A DNA stretch of 64,000 bases, taken from positions 1 to 64,000 of the forward strand of contig CAJNOI010000241.1 of NCBI GenBank assembly GCA_905250115.1. The letters are read 5' to 3'. Of this stretch, positions 18,470 through 29,304 are shown piece after piece. The position numbers and the translations under genes are program-made. Every line of letters begins with the position of its first letter. Position 1 is the stretch's first letter. This DNA comes from Adineta steineri (Eukaryota > Rotifera > Eurotatoria > Adinetida > Adinetidae). Under the pieces are notes generated by a model, which worked only from the letters and a program-made list of their open reading frames with translations, was not told the origin of the DNA and ran no database searches.

Positions 18470-21100
18470 ATGTCCGTTATTATCGACATGGAAACATCGC
18501 AAGCCAAGTCTACTATAGAAAGTACTACAATACCTAGCGCGCAGGATGTATTTATGCTCGGTTTCAAGATAGTGTATTTCAACGCAGATAATAATAATTA
18601 TTTGACACACAGATTAACGAAATTTGGAATCGTCGACATATTTACAAATAGTTATGACTGTGAGACATATTTTCGTTCCATCAAAGGCTACTTTGTTATA
18701 TTCATTATCTCGGGAAGTATCTTTGATATCGGGTTAACGCTTTTAAAACAAGAAAAGCCATTGTATTTTCTTCACACATTCCCAAGCCGAAAATTATTGA
18801 GAAAGAAGCACTTGAAATGCCATCAGAGAATCATTCCCTGCTGCTCTTTAGAAAGTCTGCACACGCACTTATTCCAGTTGCCGAAAGAACAGGTTATTGT
18901 GATTTTAGAAGCGTCAAAGAAGCGTTTCGACTTTACTTTTGACGAGAAACAGCTACATCGTAGTTTCGTAACCATTGGTAATTGTATGAATTTTGTGGCA
19001 TCGCAAGAAGATACTTTGATAACTCTTGTGATTGTGCGCGATCAATTTGGCCCATTCGAAAAGTTACTAAAAGACGATCCATATGAGTTACTGCATCCAA
19101 GCATTACAACGATATATCTTTATGACATAGCTACGTACTCTACATATTGTTCCATAAATAGTATTGCCTTGTCCATCGATGAAGACAATCTTGTGGAAAA
19201 TTTGTCTAGTGATTTGATAGGATTTACTCAATGGATCGAATCCGAACCATTTGTAGCTTCTCAGCATCAAAGATCACTACGTCTTGCGAAAAATGTTCGT
19301 TTTCATCTTTTAGTCGATTGTCTGGCTCGATTGCCAGTAACCGCGGAAGCAAGGCAAGAATTGCTCGACTACTCGCGACAATATTACGTAAACAGTTCAG
19401 AAGAACAAAGAAGAATCGATGAATATGAACGTACATATGGTACAACAAATGCTATTAACTGGTATACACGTGATGCCTTCTTGTATAAACGACTTAATGA
19501 AGCTTGTCGCTTTGAGTTAATTGAAACTATATATATGTTTCGATCATTTATCAGCGATCTATATAAAGAAATTCAACAAATGCCACGTATAACAGAGTCC
19601 ACAACTGTTTATCGAGGTCAGCTCATGACGAAAGAAGAGTTAGATGAATGTATGTCCAATGTTGGATGCGAATTCTACACGAACGGCTTCATATCTACTT
19701 CACGTGACATCAGCTATGCCTTGGTATATGCTGGTTTTGGTCAAAACAGACCAGAACTTGAATCAGTACTCTTCGAGTTCAATATTCCTGCGACTGTTCC
19801 AAGTAAACCCTGCGCCGATATATCACTTCTAAGCAATTTCCCGATGGAAGGAGAGGTTCTATTGTCTATGGGCACTCTATTTCGTATCGTATCTGCCCAG
19901 TTCAATAGTTTTTATTCTGTTTGGCATATTTATGCAACTTTGAGTCCAATACAAGAATACGATTATAAGTATTTCGAAGAAGAATTAAATCGCAAACATC
20001 TTCTTATTGCATTGGGCAATTGGCTGAGTCACATCGAGGAGTATCGGTGGGCTGAATATTTTTATTTGCGATATTTAGACGAAAACTTTGGATCTAACGA
20101 TATCTATTGTAAAATAGACGCGCATTTAGGACTAGTGAAAGTTGCTGTGGAACATTCTGAATATGCAGCTGCATTTGATAATCTTGATATTGTATTGCGT
20201 CTCATAGATCATAAAGACAAATCACTCCATCGCAGGATTCTGTCGTTATCCGCCGACACGTACTCACAAGCGCAGCTGTGGTCACAAGCATTGCGTGTAT
20301 TCAACCAGTTGTCAGATACGTATGGCTTAACGCTCGAACAAAGAAACAAAATGAAGTATGTGTCTGACATGTCCAGAGGTAAATACCAGTCATCAATTGA
20401 CGCGGCTATCTTCATGATAGAAGATGGTATCCCATCGGAATTCAGCTTACGATTAGCTAAACAAGCAAAGGATGCACACTTTCGTTACTTGTTGGCGAAT
20501 CTATGCTCATTTCTTCTACTTTTATTGGTAATCGGCATTGTCATTGTCGGAATTTTTGGAATTCCATTTCTGGGTGATGACAATTATCGTGTGAACGACT
20601 GCTTTGCTATAGCTATCTTACCGTATGCTATTAATCCAATAGCGTCTATTATTATTGCTATGATGAACATGTTTCGAATTCGCTTAAGTATTTCACATCA
20701 TAAGGTTGTACCGCGGCCTCTGAAGGTTCTTGTGAACGTTTTGCTGGCTTTGCAAATTACTTGTGGAACTTTTTTTCCGCGGTGGTTAACTTCAAAGGCG
20801 CCTCCTCCTCTCTGGAAAAAGATTGCAATACGAATTCCCATCCTGGTTACTTTCATAACATTTCGTCGTGTGCATCTATTAACAATTTACTACTACTATT
20901 CTCTGCTTACCGATTCACCACCGCCTGCTTGGTCTAGTTGGCGATGGCTGATCATTTTCGACCATTTCCTACACTCATTTACACGAGAATATGTCAGACA
21001 CGATGAACATCTAAATTTCGTTGAAAGGCGTATGGCGCATTTCTTTCTGAAAGAAAGAACTCTGGACACACTGATGAATCCTAAGGAAAAATGTTCATGA
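18470..21100 (+). CDS. Mono-ADP-ribosyltransferase with TPR-like region and multi-pass C-terminus
   Basis: 876 codons, single exon. Residues 1-280 form an unrecognised N-terminal domain (STKRFDFTFDE-like segments). An R-S-E class ART follows: Arg382 in VYRGQLM, Ser-Thr-Ser about 409-411 in FISTSRD, and the ExE pair Glu460/Glu462 in MEGEVLLSMG. EGE fits Arg-directed transferases, by family knowledge. Residues about 490-660 are helical pairs resembling TPRs (WLSHIEEYRWAEYFYLRYL, AHLGLVKVAVEHSEYAAAF). Unusually, the last 200 residues hold about four hydrophobic segments near 674-702, 711-735, 754-773 and 786-813. The enzyme is therefore probably anchored in a membrane. Most ART-TPR proteins I know of from bdelloids end after the TPRs. 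No interruption is seen. Confidence 0.85.
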   Translation: MSVIIDMETSQAKSTIESTTIPSAQDVFMLGFKIVYFNADNNNYLTHRLTKFGIVDIFTNSYDCETYFRSIKGYFVIFIISGSIFDIGLTLLKQEKPLYFLHTFPSRKLLRKKHLKCHQRIIPCCSLESLHTHLFQLPKEQVIVILEASKKRFDFTFDEKQLHRSFVTIGNCMNFVASQEDTLITLVIVRDQFGPFEKLLKDDPYELLHPSITTIYLYDIATYSTYCSINSIALSIDEDNLVENLSSDLIGFTQWIESEPFVASQHQRSLRLAKNVRFHLLVDCLARLPVTAEARQELLDYSRQYYVNSSEEQRRIDEYERTYGTTNAINWYTRDAFLYKRLNEACRFELIETIYMFRSFISDLYKEIQQMPRITESTTVYRGQLMTKEELDECMSNVGCEFYTNGFISTSRDISYALVYAGFGQNRPELESVLFEFNIPATVPSKPCADISLLSNFPMEGEVLLSMGTLFRIVSAQFNSFYSVWHIYATLSPIQEYDYKYFEEELNRKHLLIALGNWLSHIEEYRWAEYFYLRYLDENFGSNDIYCKIDAHLGLVKVAVEHSEYAAAFDNLDIVLRLIDHKDKSLHRRILSLSADTYSQAQLWSQALRVFNQLSDTYGLTLEQRNKMKYVSDMSRGKYQSSIDAAIFMIEDGIPSEFSLRLAKQAKDAHFRYLLANLCSFLLLLLVIGIVIVGIFGIPFLGDDNYRVNDCFAIAILPYAINPIASIIIAMMNMFRIRLSISHHKVVPRPLKVLVNVLLALQITCGTFFPRWLTSKAPPPLWKKIAIRIPILVTFITFRRVHLLTIYYYYSLLTDSPPPAWSSWRWLIIFDHFLHSFTREYVRHDEHLNFVERRMAHFFLKERTLDTLMNPKEKCS

Positions 21101-21141
21101 GGTTTATTAGATCTCTTCAAAATTAGCGATACTTTTTGCAT

Positions 21142-21213
21142 TTGGGTGTGAGGATAAGTGGGTGTGGTGTGGATATGTCGTGCTGATATCGACACACACC
21201 CACGCCCTCAAGT
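21142..21213. repeat. TH repeat 42 bp past the ART-TPR stop
   Basis: ATTTGGGTGTGAGGATAAGT and GGGTGTGGTGTGG oppose ACACACACCCACGCCCTCAAG. Confidence 0.8.
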
Positions 21214-21239
21214 ACCGTCTTCAGTTTTTCTGAAGATTT

Positions 21240-21715
21240 AAGTGTTCGTAAAATAATTTTTGCCTTGATTGCGAACACTTTTACGTCATAGATCTTGATA
21301 TATCCTAACTATTAGTTTCAGTTAATGTTTTATTTATATTACACTTTACTTTTGAGCTTTTATCAGTTTGATTCTTAATTGGTTTTTATTCACTTTTTTT
21401 GTTGTTTAAATTGAGCGTTGTACTTTAGCTTCATACATTTTATAGTTAATGCGAAGTCCGTATCTAGAATAAGATGGCAGAAAGACGTACATGTCAAAAA
21501 AATTTCAACATATATCAAGTTTAAGTAGTTGATGTTCAAAAGTACTTTATCTGACTTTGTGAAAATTAATAAATATTTAGTTATTCGAATAAAATATAAT
21601 ATATTTTTATTTACATTGAAGTAAAATAGAAAAAACAACTAGTAGTGTGATATTTTATTTGGTATATGTTTTATCTATATTCTAACTATGTAGTGTTTAT
21701 TTAGTTTGATGTTTC
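21240..21715. other. Intergenic, nothing recognised
   Basis: AT-rich, no plausible gene on either strand. Confidence 0.4.
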
Positions 21716-22155
21716 AGTTTTCTAGCTATTTTTGGGCATCGTCGATAGTTTTTATTAAATCCAAGAAAATATAGTTATTTTCGGTTATTTGTATTGATAT
21801 CGAGCAATTTCTACCTATTTTTAACTACTTTCCGTTATTTTTAAAGAATTCCAGCAGTTTCTAACTATTGTTAATCAATTTCGGTTATTTTTATTAGATT
21901 TTCAGCAATTTCTGCCTGTTTCTAATCATTTTCGGCTGTTTTTGCTCACATTCAATTAATTTATGACTATTTCTGATAATTTTTGGTTATTTTTATTAAA
22001 ATTCTACTAGTTTATAGCTGTATTTGACCATTTTGCTAATTTTTTATAGAAATTTCCGCAATTTGTAGCTATTTTTAACGCTTTCTATTATTTTTATTAA
22101 AATTTTAGCAATTTAAAACTGTTTTTAATGATTTTTGCTTATTTTCATTGAATTT
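21716..22155. repeat. Degenerate minisatellite, about 60-65 bp period
   Basis: About seven diverged units of a TTTCGGTTATTTTTATTAAA / CAGCAATTTCTAGCTATTTT pattern. Units differ at many sites, so the array is old. Confidence 0.65.
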
Positions 22156-22182
22156 AGAGGGGGGAGGGAGGGGAGGGGGAGC
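22156..22182. repeat. Purine G-tract
   Basis: AGAGGGGGGAGGGAGGGGAG followed by GGGGAG. At least four G-runs, so capable of a G-quadruplex. It sits at the end of the minisatellite. Confidence 0.7.
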
Positions 22183-22456
22183 TGAAAAGCTTGAACTTAA
22201 AACTTTCACTCACGATTTTCTTCGAAAATTTACGTGAGTTTCACAAAATCAAAGATTTTGTAATAACGTAAAAAGATAAGAATTAGGAATAACCTAAAAT
22301 GAAGTTACTTCTATTATTCATAAATGAACAGACATCCTATTTCGCGACGCCTGAATATTTAGAAACCAGTTCTACTCCAGAATTGTTTCCATAATGTTCA
22401 ATCAAAGAGACTAGAATGTATTCTCTCGTAACTTAACTTATATTCTTTTATAGAAT

Positions 22457-22560
22457 CAACATTATCTAGTGAACTGTTGTACCATATTTTCAATTATCTT
22501 GATACATGGTTTATTACCTTTACGTTACGTCATGTATCGAAACAATTCTATCATATTGAG
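22457..22560 (+). pseudogene. F-box fragment
   Basis: After a possible AG acceptor the plus strand reads STLSSELLYHIFNYLDTW, then ITFTLRHVSKQFYHIED. This is a typical F-box core (Leu-Ser-x-Glu-Leu-Leu, Ile-Phe-x-Tyr-Leu-Asp). It stops being coding exactly where a TH repeat begins at 22558. Only about 34 codons remain and no downstream half was found nearby. Confidence 0.55.
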
Positions 22561-22606
22561 GATGTGGGTTTGGGTGTACTTTCGTCATTCTATACCCACA
22601 CCCATA
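22558..22606. repeat. TH repeat truncating an F-box fragment
   Basis: TTGAGGATGTGGGTTTGGGT opposes TATACCCACACCCATAGC with a 12-bp loop. Confidence 0.8.
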
Positions 22607-22860
22607 GCTCTTTCAATCGATCGAATAAAAAGCTCAACATAAAAAAGAACTAAATCTATGTAACCCTATTTACAAAACAGCTGTAATTAAAAATACAAAA
22701 ACAAATCCCTGTTGTCATTCTATGTACATTGTGACGAGTCTAATAAAATACCCGCTTAAAGGTATGACTGTTGTAATTTCGTAAGAAATTCTGCATTATT
22801 ATTCCCGCTTATCTTGAGCAAATAATATGTCATGATACAGGGTAAAAACACAAAAAATCT

Positions 22861-22870
22861 CTATATAAAT
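22861..22870 (+). promoter_or_regulatory. Candidate TATA box of the VWA-RING gene
   Basis: CTATATAAAT, about 50 bp upstream of the ATG at 22920, in a short 5' flank. Confidence 0.5.
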
Positions 22871-22919
22871 CATCGCTGACTTTCTTTTCTTTTCATTCGC
22901 GTTTCAGTTTCCTTTCAAC

Positions 22920-24644
22920 ATGGGTCATACACAACAAACAGCTTGTAAATCAATCGGTAGTCGAATAACTCGTCGAACTGCTGCCTATCAAGCATACGCT
23001 GAGCAACGACAAGCTCAAGCTCAAGAACAAGGGCGAGAAGAATTAACGGAAGAAGAACTTGCAGCCGCAGCACCGGTTGATGTTATTTATGATGTCAGTT
23101 ATGAAAGTTCATTTTATGCTCATTATTTTACCGCTCAAGCAACGACAACAGACATGTTAATACCATTATTTGGTGTGGCTACAACGATTGATCCATTGGC
23201 AAATGGCAATCAAAATGTTGAACATTGGCTCAGTGTAAATTTGAACAGTCGCTTCGATGGTCCAGGTATTCATTCAAATAATATTCGACTCGAACTTGTT
23301 ATAACACTTGATGTATCCGGTTCGATGTCCGATCGATTCGAAGGTGAACCAGGTAAAACAAAAGTTCAAATTGCTCAACAATCTTTATTAACACTTCTCA
23401 AACAACTTTCACCTGATGATGCACTCGGTATTGTACTCTTTAATAGTGCTGCAACAGTTTTACATCCCATTGAAAAAGTATCGTCAATCAATAAAGAACA
23501 ATTAAAAGAAGATATTTTAAAACTACGTGCTTCGGGTGGGACGAATATTACTGAAGCAGTAAAATGTGCAACTGATCTATTTCATACACGAGAGAAGAAT
23601 AAAGATGATAATCATAATATTAGTCGCCGAATTTTTTTTCTCACCGATATGGAAGTATCACGTGAAGATGGGCAAGAATTTTTAAAACATATTAAAGATA
23701 ATGCAGAAAAAGAAAGAATCTGGTCAACTGTTGTTGGTGTTGGTCTTGATTTAGGAACAGAAGTAATTCAATCAGTATCAAAGACGATTGGTTGCAATTA
23801 TTGTAATGTTCGAAATGCTCGAACGTTTGATCAATTAATGAATACACAATTTCATTATACAGTTACACCAGTTGGATTTAATATTGAATTTCTATTAATG
23901 GGAGAACGTTATCGAATTGGACAAGGTTATGGTTCACCTGAAGTCTATAAATTCGAAGATCAAATAACTCCTCGTCAATCAATAAAATTAGTTAGTGAAT
24001 TTGCATTGCCAATGAATAATCAAAATGAAGTACGGGGTGGATATCTTTTATTTCAAATGATTGATTTAAAAAAAGATCAAAATGATCAATCATTTCGAAT
24101 GAATACATCATGGGATACTCTCGAAGGTATAACACAAACCAATGAACAGGACTTACAATTTTCGAAACAAATCGATTCATTTACTCATTCGGGAATACGC
24201 AAAGCTATTTTACTTGTACGTTATACAAAATTTATCAAACGTTATTTGAAAGTACGTCAAGCATCAGCTACACCTGATATTATGGATGAATATCAAACAA
24301 TGCGTCGACAATTTCCACGTTTAGTCGAATATTTTCAACAAGAAATGCTCGTTCTCAATGATCAATCCTTATATGAAGAAGAATATCGACATTTGTTAGA
24401 TATTGCTCAAAGAGATGATATTCCTTTGAATCAATATCTTCGTCAACCACAAACAACTAATATAGCATCCTCAACTATGGCTACTACCACTGGAGATAGA
24501 TGTTGTATTTGTTTAACAAACAAGAGTTCAGTGATTTTATTCTCATGTGGTCATAAATGTTTATGCAATGATTGTGCTGATCAACAACAAGAACAATTAA
24601 CGAGATGTCCATTATGTCGACAGGATGTAGTGCTTAATCAATAA
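22920..24644 (+). CDS. VWA-domain protein with C-terminal RING finger
   Basis: 574 codons, single exon. The N-terminal 60 residues are Gln/Glu/Ala-rich. A von Willebrand A domain follows, with a complete MIDAS metal site: DVSGSMS (from residue about 131), the Thr in ASGGTNIT, and the Asp in FFLTDMEVS. This would be an intracellular copine- or ITI-like fold since there is no signal peptide. Residues about 320-500 are unassigned. The last 45 residues form a RING finger: CxxC in CCICL, CGHKCLCNDC, then CPLC. RING proteins recruit E2 enzymes and act as ubiquitin ligases, so the VWA may pick the substrate. The C3HC4-like spacing looks complete and the enzyme is likely active. Plant and protist VWA-RING proteins share this order of domains, by general knowledge. 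Confidence 0.85.
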   Translation: MGHTQQTACKSIGSRITRRTAAYQAYAEQRQAQAQEQGREELTEEELAAAAPVDVIYDVSYESSFYAHYFTAQATTTDMLIPLFGVATTIDPLANGNQNVEHWLSVNLNSRFDGPGIHSNNIRLELVITLDVSGSMSDRFEGEPGKTKVQIAQQSLLTLLKQLSPDDALGIVLFNSAATVLHPIEKVSSINKEQLKEDILKLRASGGTNITEAVKCATDLFHTREKNKDDNHNISRRIFFLTDMEVSREDGQEFLKHIKDNAEKERIWSTVVGVGLDLGTEVIQSVSKTIGCNYCNVRNARTFDQLMNTQFHYTVTPVGFNIEFLLMGERYRIGQGYGSPEVYKFEDQITPRQSIKLVSEFALPMNNQNEVRGGYLLFQMIDLKKDQNDQSFRMNTSWDTLEGITQTNEQDLQFSKQIDSFTHSGIRKAILLVRYTKFIKRYLKVRQASATPDIMDEYQTMRRQFPRLVEYFQQEMLVLNDQSLYEEEYRHLLDIAQRDDIPLNQYLRQPQTTNIASSTMATTTGDRCCICLTNKSSVILFSCGHKCLCNDCADQQQEQLTRCPLCRQDVVLNQ

Positions 24645-24800
24645 CATACATCTTAGAGGCAATATTCATGAGATTTAAATGAAAAATAACAAAATCGATC
24701 ATGTTCAGAACTCTTTTTTTTCTACATTCAATATATTAATCACATAATGATCTTTTACAAATAAACTAGAAACTTCCGACAATATACACCTTTTCGTTTT

Positions 24801-24845
24801 CTTGAGGGTGTGGGTGTGGATGCGAGTCTTTATCAGAGTCTATAC
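24801..24845. repeat. TH repeat, left arm only
   Basis: CTTGAGGGTGTGGGTGTGGA with no clear C-rich partner; only AGTCTATACC follows. Confidence 0.65.
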
Positions 24846-24858
24846 CTTGGGTACTTTA

Positions 24859-25117
24859 CTATGTTGTGTTACCTTCTGCATTTTGATTTTGTGTTGCATT
24901 GAAAGTTAAGCGTTGGCTAAATCGAATCGAATCTTTATCTGTAGAAGTAATTGATTGTTCTAGAGCTGGTTTGATATTTTCTTCAATTTGAATATCTTCT
25001 TTTGGATCATAACGTAGACTAGGAGCATGGAAAAATTCGTAAAGTTGTAATCGTTCGGTTATCGATGGATTAAGTTTTAAAGTGGATTTATTTTGAAATA
25101 TGGCCGTTGTAGGGTAG
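24859..25117 (-). CDS. Terminal exon of an unidentified gene
   Basis: After an AG acceptor at 25118-25119 the minus strand encodes about 86 residues (YPTTAIFQNKSTLKLNPSIT, then LYEFFHAPSLRYDPKEDIQI) to a stop at 24859-24861. It is hydrophilic and rich in Gln, Asn and Glu towards the end. The codon content is protein-like but no family is recognised. A preceding exon was not found convincingly within 25.1-25.6 kb, so the gene may be a remnant. Confidence 0.4.
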
Positions 25118-25119
25118 CT

Positions 25120-25975
25120 GATAACTATAATATCCTACTTACTCAAATAACAGGAAATTTTATATTATCTCTTGGACGAACAACATTTCTTGAGTTGTAG
25201 GTAAATTATGTAGAGCACATAGAAATACTTTCTACATTCACTATTTTACAAAGATTGAGAATGTGAATGTACTATACTCATCTTCTATCTAATGAAGCAT
25301 AATCTTATTCGTACTGAAAATCTTGTTCTATGAAGAGAGGAAAAACATTTTCTAGAGTAAATATCTCAATATCATTTGGTGGAAAACTTATTACACCTGT
25401 TTTCCTATGATAAAGCAGCAATAGGATGAATGATGTATTGAGTAACACATTATGATTTCAATGGATATTATTGTCTTTTAGTCTGTCTTAATAAATCAAA
25501 GAAACATTCAAACGTTAAGTTCTTTTTTTTCTTATCTATCGATAATATTGTTCATGCTAACAATATGTGCAGGTGTGTTTCTTCGTTCATACTTAATATA
25601 TTTTTCTAAATTCATCAATTTAATGAAAATAGGGTATGGGAGAATAACAAAAAAAACTTTTGAAAAGATTCAATTTTGCTTTCTTCGTTATCAATATACT
25701 TTTTTTTTGTTAATAACTGTAACTCTGTTAGTAATTATAAATAGTGTCACGTCTTGATATTCAATAAAATACGATCTTCGGGAAAGGTATTTTTATTGAT
25801 GGAAATAAAGAAAGATGAAAAGATATATATATATATGTGTATGTGTTGGATACAACCATAATAGATAAGGAAAAAATAACATGACACATTGTTAGAAGAT
25901 ATGAATCATTCCACTATCTCACAGAGAGGAGCTGATGAAAGAAATAAACAAAATCCATATTTTATCAATTACTTT
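25120..25975. other. Intergenic, nothing convincing
   Basis: A 69-codon plus-strand frame at 25548-25757 is a Phe/Leu/Ile-rich low-complexity frame without family match. A short (AT)n/(TG)n tract lies at 25828-25846. Confidence 0.35.
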
Positions 25976-25978
25976 TTA

Positions 25979-26032
25979 TCTTGAGGGTGTGGGTGTACAG
26001 AGCGAAAACACCCACACTCACACTCTCAAGAT
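25979..26032. repeat. TH repeat, near-perfect
   Basis: TCTTGAGGGTGTGGGTGTAC opposes ACACCCACACTCACACTCTC, followed by AAGATGG. The spacer is only about 10 bp. Confidence 0.9.
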
Positions 26033-26244
26033 GGTACAATAAACATTTCTAATAACAGTAATATACATGTATTATGTTCGTTAAACTACGAAATTTCGAG
26101 TACAGTGTAGAAGTAAAGAAAGAAAGAACTATGAGTCATACAGGTACTCGTTGTGTTTTTGGTTGTAATTGACGAAAGTTTTCGCAATAGTCCAATTATT
26201 TTCAACATAATATCAAATAGAATTATGAGAAAAAAACGAATGAA

Positions 26245-26317
26245 GCTCCCGAGTGGATTCGAACCACCTGTCTTCCGGTTAACAGCCGGATGCATTTACC
26301 GCTTATGCCACAGGAGC
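26245..26317 (-). tRNA. tRNA-Asn (GTT)
   Basis: The minus-strand 73-nt sequence folds as a cloverleaf. The acceptor stem is GCTCCTG with CGGGAGC. The anticodon loop CTGTTAA sits between CCGG and CCGG. The T arm is GTGG-TTCGAAT-CCAC. The anticodon GTT reads Asn codons. No intron and no encoded CCA. A run of six T just downstream (on the minus strand) would end RNA polymerase III transcription. Confidence 0.93.
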
Positions 26318-26368
26318 ACGTTAAATATTGTATAGAAACAAGTTTTTCTTTTTATCATAAGTATAGTA

Positions 26369-26425
26369 TGTCTTGAGGGTGGGTGTGGACGCATCGTTTT
26401 CTATATTATTGACACCAACACCCAA
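26369..26425. repeat. TH repeat
   Basis: TCTTGAGGGTGGGTGTGGAC opposes TTGACACCAACACCCAACTC. It lies 3' of the secreted kelch gene. Confidence 0.75.
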
Positions 26426-26548
26426 CTCATATATTATTTGGTGAATGATAATGTATTAAGAAATGTGAACGATTAAATAGTTTGATTACATATAAAAAAA
26501 AAATTATGGTTCAGTTCACAAAAGAAAATGTCACTCTGTCTGTATCGA

Positions 26549-28292
26549 TTAATAAAGCTCAGCACTATTGAGATAACCACCGCTGTTGCTTCCACCGGTA
26601 ACTAATATTTCTCCATTTGCTAATGTGGATGTTGTGTGATATCTTCGTGCGACATCCATGCTTCCTGTAAGTGTCCAAGTGCCTGTTTCTGGATTGTATA
26701 ACTCAGCACTATTCAGATAACCGTTGTTGTATCCACCAGTAACTAATACTTGTCCATTTGGTAATGTGGATGCTGTGTGACAATATCGTCCGATACTCAT
26801 ATTTCCTGTCATTGTCCAAGCGCCTGTTGATGGATTGTACAATTCAGCACCATTGAGATAACTAGTACCGTTGCCCTGTCCACCAGCAACTAATACTAAT
26901 CCATTTACTAATGTGGATGCTGTATGAAGATATCGTCCAACATTCATGCTTCCTGTGATTGTCCAAATACCTGTTGATGGATTGCAAAACTCAGTACTAT
27001 CGAGATAAGCACCGTCTTTCTTTCCACCAGTAACTAATACCGATCCATTCGCTAATATGGCTGCTGCGTGAAGATATCGTGCAACACTCAGGTTTCCTGC
27101 GGTTGACCAAGTGCCTGTTGATGAATGGTATAACTCCGCATCACTGAGGACACTAGCGCTGTTCTGTCCACCAGTAATTAATACTAATCCATTTGTTAAT
27201 GTGGATGCTGTGTGATAATATCGTGCAACACTCATGCTTCCTGTCATTGTCCAAGCGCCTGTTGATGGATTGTACAATTCAGCACTATTGAAATAACTAG
27301 TACTGTTGTATCCACCAGTAACTAATACTAATCCATTTGCTAATGTGGATGCTGTATGAAGATATCGTCCAACATTCATGCTTCCTGTGGTTGCCCAAAT
27401 ACCTGTTAATGGATTGTACGATTCAACACTATTGACAATACCACTGGAGGTTTCTCCACCAGTAACTAATACTGATCCATTTGCTAATATGGATGCTGTG
27501 TGCCAATGTCGGGCGGTACTCATGTTCCCTGTCATTGTCCATTCTAGATAAAGCAGAAAAGTGAGAAAAAAATGTTGTTCTTAAAATCACTTCGAATCTG
27601 TCATGTGCATAAGTTGTCTATCTATTGGTGACAGATCAAACGATTTCGAATCTTCAAAAGACTTCTCTTCGTTTCCATGATTAACATAAGATTTATTATG
27701 AAATGTTAAATCAAACTGATAAAAAAATATGTTATAAACGACTTTATTAATTTTTTTCGAATTCTACCGATATCGCGAACTGACGAAATTCAAACACTGT
27801 CCTACAATTCAGTTACGATGAATAATGATTGGAATTCGGAATTTGAGCGAAACTCATTCTGCATTGTTTCAGATGGCCTTAGTTCTCGAGAACTTGAAAT
27901 TATTTTTGAAGAAAAAAACAAATTTTCTCTCTCAACAATATATTTTTATACTAACCCGATGGAAATCGTGTTCCACTAATAACATTCATACTAGTAGCAT
28001 CGACATCAGCCAACATATTCCCGTTTTGATTCAACATGTTATCAAATAATTCGCAATTAGAATTTGATTGATGAAAAGTTGCTGCTGTGCATTGACTTTG
28101 ACCTAAACAAGCAAATTGACAATTCCTAATGTCTGTTGTAATAACGCTAATGAACGGTAAACAAGTTGTATTGACACATTGAAATTTAGAAGCAGGCATT
28201 AAAGACATTTGCTCTGATCGTATACCACCATCTCCGACTGTTTGTGTGATAATCATGAATGACAGCCATAAATAAAATCTTGTTAAAGCCAT
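26549..28292 (-). CDS. Secreted PAN/apple-like plus kelch-repeat protein
   Basis: Two exons, 28292-27956 and 27543-26549, join in phase and give 443 residues. Residues 1-20 are a signal peptide (hydrophobic LTRFYLWLSFMIITQTV). A Cys-containing domain of about 90 residues follows (CVNTTCLPFI, CQFACLGQSQCTAATF, CELF), resembling a PAN/apple fold. The second exon is about seven kelch repeats of 47-49 residues. Each carries HTASTLANG, VLVTGG and SAELYNPSTG blocks, enough for one six- or seven-bladed propeller. Such proteins are probably extracellular binding proteins; the ligand is unknown. The repeats are very alike in DNA, suggesting recent unit duplication. The protein ends right after a last SAELY block, which may complete blade closure. 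Confidence 0.85.
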
Positions 28293-28299
28293 CAGTCAC

Positions 28300-29245
28300 C
28301 AAATTCTAAGTTAATCAAATGAATTCAATTCATAATAGAAAATAAAGTATTTATTGAGAAATAAATTCTTTTTTTTCTTCTCTTTTCAGTGAATGATAAT
28401 GCATAGTTTTTTCCCAGAATTTATTTCTTCAATCTAACGGAGTAACAGTTCTGATGTCTGTTTCCTAGAATTCATTTCACCAATTTAATCGACAAAGGTA
28501 CTCAGGTCCTTTTTCATTTTCAAAAAAATTTATCTGTTCGGAGAGATGATTTTCCTACGTGTTTAAATGTTATTTGAGGAAAAATATATTTATATTAAAT
28601 GTATCTCATAGGCTATACAATCTATTAGTAAACTGTCACATCATTCATATAGAATCCTGAAGGCAGAGGTGAGTGTGAGTATGTTTATCTTCTGTGAATC
28701 CACGCCCATACCCACTCTTAAGATTTATATTTATAGAGGATAGTGTTAACATTTTATTTATTAGATAAATTAAAACAAACAGTATTCTTAATTCTCTAAA
28801 GTTAGTTAAATATTGATTTAATCATAAACATAACAACACATTCAAATGTACTTTTTTCCTCAATGAAAATTAATTCATTGAGTAAATGTTTCCCTTATTT
28901 TTCTTTTATTTATTGTATGTTGCTAAGACGTTTTATGTACACAGAACAAGAAACAGAGATCTTGTAAAATCATGTGGCCTCTATTATAATAATAATAATA
29001 TAAACTACGTTGTTTCACAAAAAGAGAATTGCGTCTGAATAAAACAATGATGGAAACAAAAGTTAACTTTTTCTCAAAAGAAAACAGAATCTCCATGATT
29101 ACATTAGAAAAACTAACAAATTAAGTTGATGACACGTCTTTTCTTTTTTCTAATATTTTGTCGACGAAAAATAGGAGAGATATTCTTTCGAAGTTTGAAT
29201 ATAACATGCACAACTCCAGAATATATGATTATTTTTGATAAATAA
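28300..29245. other. Intergenic with small repeats
   Basis: No gene seen. 28986-29003 is an (ATA)n microsatellite. 28668-28722 is a TH repeat, listed separately. Confidence 0.4.
28668..28722. repeat. TH repeat
   Basis: GGCAGAGGTGAGTGTGAGTA opposes CACGCCCATACCCACTCTTA, then AGAT. Confidence 0.7.
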
Positions 29246-29248
29246 ACA

Positions 29249-29304
29249 TTGAGAGTGGATGTGAGTGTGCACGTATGATAATACAATATCTACATCCACA
29301 CCTG
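29249..29304. repeat. TH repeat
   Basis: TTGAGAGTGGATGTGAGTGT opposes ATCTACATCCACACCTG. Confidence 0.7.

Noticed and set aside
26086..26335. Open frames on both strands around 26.2 kb
   Set aside because: They run through the tRNA-Asn gene and have no protein family match.
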